A model generated the notes under the pieces. That model was given only the letters and a program-made list of their open reading frames with translations. It was not told the DNA's origin and did no database searches. From the NCBI GenBank assembly GCA_027625355.1, contig JAQBWI010000006.1, positions 1 through 21,890 on the forward strand: DNA of 21,890 nt. The letters run 5' to 3'. This stretch comes from Pseudomonadota bacterium (GTDB lineage Bacteria; Pseudomonadota; Alphaproteobacteria; HIMB59; GCA-002718135). The position numbers and the translations under genes are program-made. Numbering within the stretch: the first letter of the stretch is position 1; each line of letters starts with the position of its first letter. Of this stretch, positions 16,248 through 21,890 are shown in pieces.

Positions 16248-16950
16248 TTTTTAATAAGTCCTTATTGTACAATTCAATATTAATATTCTTTATAGATATT
16301 TCCGTATCAATAAAGAGTAAATGATCATTAATGTCAAAATAAAAGCTTACCCATTTTGTTCCAGCAGAATTTTTAGGAGCATCAAAAAAATCTGTCTCTT
16401 CTTTAGTCAAAATAACTGAGTTAGATGTTATCTTTTGTTTATGAATTTTGAAACTAAATTTATTTGTAAGTATTTCAGATAAAGAAGCATTATTAAATTT
16501 TTGTAAATTAAAAACTTTCTCATTTAAGTCTGGTACTGACTTTATTAACACTTGACCTGTTGCTATATATGAAGGTGTTTCATTATCATAAAAGTATCTT
16601 CTAATTTGAAAAATATTTTCATTAAGGAATCTTTTTGAACTAGTAGATCTTTTCTTTGTGAATTCCACAATCATACTCCATCTCTTTTTTTTTAATACTG
16701 GATCATCAAGGCTAGTTGAAAAATAAACTTTTGGAACAGGTCTTCGTGATATAACTTTTGCTCTTGAGCCTTTTTTTTTAATTATAAAATTTTCATTTGC
16801 TAAAATTTCTAATGCTTTCCTAATAGTCAATCTATTAACTTTGTAATGTTGCTTTAAAAAATTTTCAGATGGTAGTTGCTTACCTATTTTCCAAGATCCA
16901 GATGTTATTAATTTTAACAAGCTTTTATAAATTTGATTATAAATTGTCAT
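16234..16950 (-). CDS. GntR family transcriptional regulator, HutC/UTRA type
   Basis: A 238-residue regulator. Residues 1-70 form the GntR winged helix (LPSENFLKQHYKVNRLTIRK contains the recognition helix). From about residue 80 to 235 there is a UTRA-type ligand-binding domain with the typical IRRYFYDNETPSYIATGQVL strand pair. Family members such as NagR and TreR sense phosphorylated sugars or other small metabolites and repress neighbouring genes. It is divergent from the ABC transporter operon and first in its own operon with the PanB-like, PhyH, sialidase-fold and MFS genes. The palindrome at 17026-17037 in the shared intergenic region is its probable operator. Confidence 0.88.
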   Translation of the reverse strand: MTIYNQIYKSLLKLITSGSWKIGKQLPSENFLKQHYKVNRLTIRKALEILANENFIIKKKGSRAKVISRRPVPKVYFSTSLDDPVLKKKRWSMIVEFTKKRSTSSKRFLNENIFQIRRYFYDNETPSYIATGQVLIKSVPDLNEKVFNLQKFNNASLSEILTNKFSFKIHKQKITSNSVILTKEETDFFDAPKNSAGTKWVSFYFDINDHLLFIDTEISIKNINIELYNKDLLKNEKI

Positions 16951-17108
16951 TTAGTGAATATTTTTTAAAATTTTATCAACAGTATGAAAAATTTAGCAGA
17001 AAATGGTAAATTAATAAATAAAAACTTGTATAGACAACTTATCATTTTTGTAGATTTTTAATTTTTTAGCTGGTTATTTTTAATTATTATTTAATTATTG
17101 GAGGTAAT
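16951..17108. promoter_or_regulatory. Divergent regulatory region between GntR/UTRA and ABC operons
   Basis: This 158-base gap is the longest gene-free stretch in the window and is very A+T-rich. It holds the GntR-type palindrome at 17026-17037 and a strong GGAGGT ribosome site at 17100-17105, four bases before the ATG of the solute-binding protein. A CTTATCAT half-site like that of elements A and B occurs at 17038-17045, but without the rest of the dyad. Promoter hexamers cannot be assigned with confidence. Confidence 0.6.
17026..17037. promoter_or_regulatory. Candidate GntR/HutC operator TTGTATAGACAA
   Basis: The inverted repeat TTGT-ATAG-ACAA matches the form of known HutC-subfamily operators (NagR/DasR and TreR sites have the pattern GT-N(2-4)-AC with flanking T/A). 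It is in the region shared by a GntR/UTRA gene and the transporter operon, as expected for a regulator controlling both directions. Assignment is by motif shape and position. Confidence 0.6.
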
Positions 17109-18590
17109 ATGCTTAATTTAATAAAAATTATTTCTATCTCTTTTATGTTAGCTTTTTCAGCAACAGCATTAAAAGCGGATGGTCATGATTTTACAATTTT
17201 TAACAATTCAGGAATGCTTACATTCGATGGTGGAGGAAGTGACCCTGACGTTTTAGCAAAAGTTACGGCGCATGTGACAAAACTTTCAGGTGTTACTCCA
17301 AAGGTAATTGTTCCTAACATGCAAGATTTTACTGAGCAGTTGAATTTATTATTAGCTGGAAGTAATCCACCAGATTTATTTTTCGCAAACTGGGATGTTT
17401 ATAAATCAACATTGATGCCACTTAATGATCTTTTAGCTGAGCATGGTGATGCTCTTCTAAGATCTATCCCTGAAACATCATGGAAATATATGACTGATGC
17501 AGATGGAAACATCATGGGCATACCAAGAACAGCTGCAACGAGTCCTTACATTACTTGGGTAAGACAAGATATTTTGGATCAAGCGGGACTTGATGTGCCT
17601 AAAACTGTTGAAGAATTAACAGCATATATGGCTGCTGCTCAAAAAATAAATCCTGATTTTAAAGCAGGAACAAGAGCATGGTCTGGAAATAAATGGGAAG
17701 AGCCAGCAATGGGATTTGCTGCTGCTTTTACTGGCGCTATGTCAGGTAATGCTGCATTTATAGATCCAAGTGATGGTAGAGTGAAACCTGTTCCTCTTGC
17801 TCATGGCATAAAAGATTATCTTCATTTTATGAATGACTGGCATAATAAAGGATATTGGTATCCTGATAACTGGTCTAAATTTGATGAGTCAGAAGTTTTT
17901 AGAACATGCAATGTAGCAATGTGGAGCGGATGGTATTCACGAGTTACGATTCTTGTGCCTAAAGTTGAATCTAATTGCCCAGGTATGAAATATGTACGCG
18001 CTCCTATTATGGGTCCTCAAGGATGGATGGCTACTACAAGAGCGAGTGGTACACAAGCTTATGTTATTAATAAAAAAGCTAAAAATCCTGAAGCAATTAT
18101 GAAGTATTTAAACTGGATGTGGAATGATCAATCTATAGATGGATATGCCACTGGTGTAAATGGAATTGAAGGTGAGCATTGGTCTTATGAAACAAAAGGC
18201 TTTCCTGCTGTCGTGAACACCAAAGATAAGAATGATACGAAGTATGTTGGTGATTTCGGTTTACCAAACTTTCCTTATGAAGGAAATATGCAACCAAATG
18301 ATAGTTTGTGGGCAACACACTTTAATTATCTTGGAAGTGGTTTAACTAAGCTCGATGACTCTCATCAACCTATCGATTTGTATATGGCTTGGGATAAAGG
18401 GAGAATAGCTGATGAAACTCCAACTCTTGGAGATATTCATCGAATGATTGCAGAAAATTTCACAGCATTTTATATTGGTGAAAGATCTATCGATGAATAT
18501 GATGAATTTTTAGCTGAACTTGATGATGCAGGCATGCAAGATTGGATAAATGCAATGACTGCTCAAATGCAAGAGTCTTGGAATAACTAA
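17109..18590 (+). CDS. ABC transporter sugar-binding protein (CUT1, LplA/YtcQ-like)
   Basis: A 493-residue periplasmic solute-binding protein. A signal peptide spans residues 1 to about 23, with a hydrophobic core (IISISFMLAFSATA) and probable cleavage after LKA. There is no lipobox cysteine, so it should be free in the periplasm. The fold follows family 1 extracellular solute-binding proteins, with aromatic-rich segments such as WSGWYSRV and MYLAWDK-like stretches that could stack on sugar rings. The length exceeds that of monosaccharide binders and fits oligosaccharide binders. A strong GGAGGT site suggests high expression, and a stable hairpin separates it from the permeases. Probable cargo is a glycan or oligosaccharide; substrate unknown. 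Confidence 0.9.
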   Translation: MLNLIKIISISFMLAFSATALKADGHDFTIFNNSGMLTFDGGGSDPDVLAKVTAHVTKLSGVTPKVIVPNMQDFTEQLNLLLAGSNPPDLFFANWDVYKSTLMPLNDLLAEHGDALLRSIPETSWKYMTDADGNIMGIPRTAATSPYITWVRQDILDQAGLDVPKTVEELTAYMAAAQKINPDFKAGTRAWSGNKWEEPAMGFAAAFTGAMSGNAAFIDPSDGRVKPVPLAHGIKDYLHFMNDWHNKGYWYPDNWSKFDESEVFRTCNVAMWSGWYSRVTILVPKVESNCPGMKYVRAPIMGPQGWMATTRASGTQAYVINKKAKNPEAIMKYLNWMWNDQSIDGYATGVNGIEGEHWSYETKGFPAVVNTKDKNDTKYVGDFGLPNFPYEGNMQPNDSLWATHFNYLGSGLTKLDDSHQPIDLYMAWDKGRIADETPTLGDIHRMIAENFTAFYIGERSIDEYDEFLAELDDAGMQDWINAMTAQMQESWNN

Positions 18591-18601
18591 ACTTAACTAA
18601 A

Positions 18602-18630
18602 TTAAAGACGGGATTTTGTCCCGTCTTTAA
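18602..18630 (+). terminator. Intercistronic 12-bp hairpin after the solute-binding protein gene
   Basis: A perfect stem pairs TTAAAGACGGGA (18602-18613) with TCCCGTCTTTAA (18619-18630) around the five-base loop TTTTG. It starts 11 bases after the solute-binding protein stop and 14 bases before the permease start. The following ATTAAAATA is not a real uridine run. It therefore looks more like a partial terminator or an mRNA 3'-stabilising hairpin that raises binding-protein expression over the permeases, as in malE-malF. Confidence 0.85.
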
Positions 18631-18644
18631 ATTAAAATATAATA

Positions 18645-19547
18645 ATGCAAAAAATTTGGAAATATCGATTTTATTATTATCTCGCTTTACCTGGTTTAAT
18701 TTACTTTATTATTTTTCATTATGTACCTATGGCGGGTGCGCTTATAGCCTTTAAAGATATTTCCCCTTTCGATGGTCTTCAAGGATTTTTTGATGCCCCG
18801 TGGGTTGGTTTAAAGCATTTTGAACGCTTTACCTCGTCAGTTTATTTTTATGATGTTATTGAAAATACACTTATAATAAGTGGATTAAAAATTTTATTTG
18901 GTTTTCCTGCTCCAATAATTTTTGCATTACTTTTAAATGAAGTTTTGAGAATGAGTTTAAAAAGAGTAATGCAAACTATTTCTTATCTTCCTCATTTTAT
19001 TTCTTGGGTTGTGACAGCAGGCATGATTACTGCATTGCTTGCAACTAGTGGTGGTTTGATCACAGAAACTATAAATGATTTTACAGGCTCCAGTATAAAT
19101 TTTTTAGGCAATAAAGATTATTTTGTTGGCATTCTTGTAACATCTCATGTTTGGAAAACAATTGGATGGAGCAGCATAATCTATCTTGCTGCTATGAGCT
19201 CGATAGACCCAGCATTATATGAATCCGCAAGAATTGATGGAGCAAATAGATTGCAGATGGCTTGGCATATTACTCTTCCAAGTATTATGTTTGTAATTGT
19301 TATTATGTTTTTGCTAGAAATTGGTAATTTACTTGAAGCGGGTTTTGAGCAAATATTACTTTTGTATTCTCCTTCAGTCTACAAAGTCGCTGATATAATA
19401 GATACATTTGTATACAGGGAAGGCTTATTGGCATTAAAATATTCTTTTGCAGCTGCAGTTGGTTTATTCAAAGCAGTGATTGCATTTTTCCTTCTTTACA
19501 CTGCAAACAGACTAGCCAATAGGCTTGGTCAAACAGGTCTTTGGTAG
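18645..19547 (+). CDS. ABC transporter permease (CUT1, LplB-like)
   Basis: A 300-residue inner-membrane permease with about six transmembrane segments. The cytoplasmic EAA loop reads ESARIDGANRLQMAWHITLP (about residues 193-212), the site that contacts the ATPase. The N-terminus (YYLALPGLIYFIIFHYVPM) is typical of the LplB/YtcP pair. It comes first of the two permeases and forms a heterodimer with the next gene product. It starts 14 bases after the hairpin and has no visible ribosome site. The ATP-binding subunit is not encoded in this window, so a shared ATPase elsewhere must be used. Confidence 0.92.
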   Translation: MQKIWKYRFYYYLALPGLIYFIIFHYVPMAGALIAFKDISPFDGLQGFFDAPWVGLKHFERFTSSVYFYDVIENTLIISGLKILFGFPAPIIFALLLNEVLRMSLKRVMQTISYLPHFISWVVTAGMITALLATSGGLITETINDFTGSSINFLGNKDYFVGILVTSHVWKTIGWSSIIYLAAMSSIDPALYESARIDGANRLQMAWHITLPSIMFVIVIMFLLEIGNLLEAGFEQILLLYSPSVYKVADIIDTFVYREGLLALKYSFAAAVGLFKAVIAFFLLYTANRLANRLGQTGLW

Positions 19548-19554
19548 GTTTGAT

Positions 19555-20433
19555 ATGAAGAGTCAATACAAAACAGAAATCTTCTATAACTATATTATTG
19601 TAGGGGTGTTATTAATTTTAACTTTATCTTTTTTATTACCTTTTATTGTTGTTCTATCGACATCTCTTATTAGTGAGGCTGAATGGGCTGAAAGAGGGGG
19701 GCATGTTCTGTACCCAAAAAAAATAAGTTTTGTTGCTTATGATATTCTTTTTGGAAAAAGTTATGTTTTATTTAACGCTTATCAAGTTACTTTTTTACGT
19801 GTAACTCTTGGTACATTCTGTAATTTGCTTTTTACTACAACTTTAGCTTATGCTCTTGCTCAAAGAGATCTGCCATATAGAATTCCTTTGACGTTTTTTG
19901 TTTTTTTTACAATGGTTTTTAATGGAGGATTAATCCCTCAATTCTTACTCGTTGATTTCTTAAATTTACGCAATACAATTTTTGCATTGTTTGTTCCCAC
20001 TCTAATTAATGGATGGTATTTTCTAATTATGCGAAATTTTTTTATGAATATACCAAAAGATTTAATTGATGCAGCTATCATTGATGGAGCATCACCTGTT
20101 AGAATATTGATTAGTGTGGTGTTACCTTTATCCATGCCAGTAATGGCGACGATAGGTTTATTTTACGCTGTCTATCATTGGAATGAATGGTTTTATGCTT
20201 CAATTTATATAACTGAAGGTAATCTTAAACCAATGCAAATTATTCTTCGGGGTCTTTTGAATCAAGCCACAATGGAGGGAATGGAAAATATTTCATTTAT
20301 GGAACAGCCACCGCCTGGAGCATCTCTTAGAGCGGCATTAATAATATTTAGCACTGTACCAATTTTAATAGTGTATCCTTTTATACAAAGGTATTTTGTA
20401 AAAGGAATTATGATTGGTGGAGTAAAGGGATAA
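19555..20433 (+). CDS. ABC transporter permease (CUT1, LplC/YtcP-like)
   Basis: A 292-residue inner-membrane permease from ATG 19555, which has a TAGG-type ribosome site. An upstream in-frame ATG at 19525 would overlap the first permease by 23 bases and is less likely. It carries the EAA loop DAAIIDGASPVRILISVVLP and the segment NGGLIPQFLLV characteristic of the second-permease subfamily. It partners with the LplB-like permease to form the membrane pore. A strong AAGGAGG site for the sialidase gene follows its stop within 20 bases, so the sialidase belongs to this transcript. Confidence 0.92.
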   Translation: MKSQYKTEIFYNYIIVGVLLILTLSFLLPFIVVLSTSLISEAEWAERGGHVLYPKKISFVAYDILFGKSYVLFNAYQVTFLRVTLGTFCNLLFTTTLAYALAQRDLPYRIPLTFFVFFTMVFNGGLIPQFLLVDFLNLRNTIFALFVPTLINGWYFLIMRNFFMNIPKDLIDAAIIDGASPVRILISVVLPLSMPVMATIGLFYAVYHWNEWFYASIYITEGNLKPMQIILRGLLNQATMEGMENISFMEQPPPGASLRAALIIFSTVPILIVYPFIQRYFVKGIMIGGVKG

Positions 20434-20451
20434 TAAACAGAAGGAGGAAAC

Positions 20452-21579
20452 ATGTTTAAAAGTATTGATATATTTGAAGCAAGAAAAGGAGGGTACAAAA
20501 CATACAGAGTTCCTGGAATTACAGTATCCAAGAATAATGCAGTTTTGGCAACTGCTGAGAGCAGGCCAATTTCAGGAGGGGATTGGGATTTTAATGATGT
20601 ATTTATGAGAAGAAGTATAGATGAAGCTGAAACTTTTCTTGAGAGACAACTTGTTGCAAACCATAAAGATATAGGTGACGGACCTATAAGTAATTTTGTA
20701 ATGATACCTGATATGAGTAATGGCAGAGTCATAGCTGTATTTTGTTGGAAGTATTCAAGAGTATTTAGAAAGTATAGTGATGATGATGGAGCAACCTGGA
20801 GTGATCCAGAAGAAATTACAGAGACATTTAATCGTTTTCATGATGATTATGACTGGAAAGTATGTGCAACAGGACCTGGTCACGGAATTCAATTAACAAA
20901 TGGACGTATGATCATTCCCGTATGGCTCTCAGATGGATCTGGAACTGAAATGGGAAAAGGGCACCTAGGCCATCGTCCATCAATAATTACATCTATTCAT
21001 AGTGATGACAATGGTATGACTTGGGAAAGAGGTGATATAGTTTGTTGTCATGAAGATATTATACAAGGTAATGTATTAATTAACCCAAGTGAAACAATCC
21101 CAGTGCAATTAAATGATTCTTCCGTAATGTTAAACATAAGGAGTGAGTCTGAAATTGATAGAAGGTTAATTGCAGTTAGTCCCGATGGATCGTCTAATTG
21201 GAAAATAAGAGGATTTGATGATGCTTTACTAGAACCTGTTTGCATGGCTAGTATTATAAAAAGTAATCAAGATTCAGAAAATAATATCAAAGATATTTTA
21301 TTTATTAATCCTGATAATTTAGAAAATAATATGATACCCCCTGGTCGTAACTTACGTCATGATCGAAAAAGATTGACCGTTAAACTCAGTGAGGATGATG
21401 CAAAAACTTGGTATGTGAGTAAGGTAATTGAAGAAGGACCTTCTGGCTATAGTGATGTAGCTCAATTAAAATCGGGTGAATTCATATGTATTTATGAATG
21501 TGAGATTGTAGAGAGAATTTGTGATGATAGGTATGTTAGAGTCACTAAATTTGATAAAAACTGGTTAACAGAAAAATAA
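20452..21579 (+). CDS. Exo-sialidase, GH33-type, cytoplasmic
   Basis: A 375-residue sialidase-fold enzyme that retains the GH33 catalytic set. The arginine triad is Arg19 (in YRVP), Arg230 (in LNIRS) and Arg307 (in KRLTV), with Tyr333 (in GYSD) as probable nucleophile and Glu261 (in EPVC) as its base. Asp44 or Asp46 is the probable acid. Asp boxes lie at 109-116 (SDDDGATW), 184-191 (SDDNGMTW) and a weaker 313-320 (SEDDAKTW). There is no signal peptide, so it should act on imported oligosaccharides in the cytoplasm, consistent with its place after the ABC permeases. The strong AAGGAGG site (20441-20447) fixes the start. The acidic sugar released could be a sialic acid or a related nonulosonate. 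Confidence 0.88.
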   Translation: MFKSIDIFEARKGGYKTYRVPGITVSKNNAVLATAESRPISGGDWDFNDVFMRRSIDEAETFLERQLVANHKDIGDGPISNFVMIPDMSNGRVIAVFCWKYSRVFRKYSDDDGATWSDPEEITETFNRFHDDYDWKVCATGPGHGIQLTNGRMIIPVWLSDGSGTEMGKGHLGHRPSIITSIHSDDNGMTWERGDIVCCHEDIIQGNVLINPSETIPVQLNDSSVMLNIRSESEIDRRLIAVSPDGSSNWKIRGFDDALLEPVCMASIIKSNQDSENNIKDILFINPDNLENNMIPPGRNLRHDRKRLTVKLSEDDAKTWYVSKVIEEGPSGYSDVAQLKSGEFICIYECEIVERICDDRYVRVTKFDKNWLTEK

Positions 21580-21607
21580 GTAATCTAGTAGATGAATAAG
21601 TGTTAAT

Positions 21608-21676
21608 AAAAATTATATAAGATGAAATTTTAAGTAGAATTACATATTAATTAGGTTATCATGTAAACATAATAAC
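21608..21676 (+). promoter_or_regulatory. Shared upstream element, copy B, with operator-like dyad
   Basis: This segment matches element A (3-71) in the same register. Its right end (21655-21676) is a near-perfect dyad: outer arms GTTAT/ATAAC, inner arms ATGT/ACAT, centre AA. It ends 16 bases before the ATG of the last PhyH gene, close enough for a repressor to block transcription or early elongation. The better symmetry than copy A suggests stronger binding. A shared regulator for operon I and this gene is inferred. Confidence 0.6.
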
Positions 21677-21691
21677 TTTAAAGGTTAACAT

Positions 21692-21890
21692 ATGAACTTT
21701 ACTGATAATAAAATCAAAGAAGATTTTAAATCAAATGGATATGCTGCAATTTATTCTTTTTTTAATAATGAGAAAATTGAAGAAATTAAGAATGCAATAG
21801 ATAGATATATAATTGACATAGTTCCAACACTACCCAATTATCACGTTTTTTATGAAGATAAATCAGATAAAAGCACTATTAAAAACCTTC
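21692..21890 (+). CDS. PhyH family dioxygenase, partial (N-terminus only)
   Basis: An open reading frame starts at ATG 21692, with AAAGG seven bases upstream, and runs off the window after 66 codons. It reads MNFTDNKIKEDFKSNGYAAI at the start, then an FFNNEKIEEIKNAID helix and VFYEDKSDKSTIKNL near the edge. This pattern is typical of the N-terminus of PhyH oxygenases acting on small molecules; the HxD motif lies beyond the window. It is not a near copy of the PhyH at 13733-14545. It sits directly downstream of element B and may begin a further operon. Confidence 0.75.
   Translation, partial: MNFTDNKIKEDFKSNGYAAIYSFFNNEKIEEIKNAIDRYIIDIVPTLPNYHVFYEDKSDKSTIKNL

Noticed and set aside
17038..17045. 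CTTATCAT as another copy of the element A/B operator
   Set aside because: Only the left half matches; the right arm of the dyad is absent, and such octamers are expected by chance in A+T-rich DNA.
18602..18630. Hairpin as a full rho-independent terminator
   Set aside because: No uridine run follows, and the permease genes start 14 bases on with no promoter room, so read-through is required.
20262..20732. Open frame of 156 codons on the minus strand
   Set aside because: It is antisense across the end of a permease and the start of the sialidase, both of which have strong family motifs; its sequence resembles no family I know.
1..21890. CRISPR array, tRNA, rRNA or insertion sequence
   Set aside because: No regularly spaced repeats, no cloverleaf-like sequence, no transposase and no terminal inverted repeats were seen.

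Overview
The window is strongly A+T-rich, tightly packed DNA. Genes overlap or nearly touch, A/T-ending codons dominate, and the longest gene-free stretch is about 160 bases. The periplasmic solute-binding protein has a plain signal peptide and no lipobox cysteine, which points to a Gram-negative cell. Together with the many PhyH-type dioxygenases, SDRs and sugar ABC genes, this fits a streamlined marine proteobacterium, perhaps an A+T-rich alphaproteobacterium of the SAR11/HIMB59 kind. The taxonomic placement is inference only. There are no tRNA, rRNA, CRISPR or mobile-element signatures.

Layout: (I) 133-5801, + strand: Gfo/Idh/MocA oxidoreductase, SDR, second Gfo/Idh/MocA, SDR, HpcH/HpaI aldolase, D-serine-dehydratase-like fold-III PLP enzyme. 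(II) 7962-5802, - strand: SDR, GntR regulator with a sugar-binding-protein-like effector domain, RidA. (III) 8043-11295, + strand: NagA-like deacetylase, two small tandem proteins of probable ATC-hydrolase type, sialidase-fold protein. (IV) 16950-11313, - strand: GntR/UTRA regulator, two tandem PanB-like proteins, PhyH dioxygenase, sialidase-fold protein, MFS transporter. (V) 17109-21579, + strand: CUT1 sugar ABC binding protein, two permeases, and a GH33 sialidase with its catalytic set intact. (VI) 21692 to the window end: start of another PhyH dioxygenase.

Taken together this looks like a catabolic island for an unusual, probably N-acylated and acidic, glycan or amino sugar. No kinase, NagB, NanA, NanE or NanK is present. 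Instead the window has oxidoreductases, a NagA-type deacetylase, a beta-hydroxy-D-amino-acid dehydratase-like PLP enzyme, RidA, and a pyruvate-type aldolase. These could make up a non-phosphorylative oxidative route: oxidise the amino sugar to an aldonic acid, deacetylate it, eliminate ammonia to a 2-keto-3-deoxy acid, then cleave to pyruvate plus an aldehyde. The ABC importer lacks its ATPase here. All three sialidase-fold proteins lack signal peptides and so should act in the cytoplasm.

Two regulatory signals stand out. A 69-base element with an operator-like dyad lies upstream of both operon I (3-71) and the last PhyH gene (21608-21676), in the same register. A 12-base GntR-type palindrome (17026-17037) lies between the divergent GntR/UTRA gene and the ABC operon.
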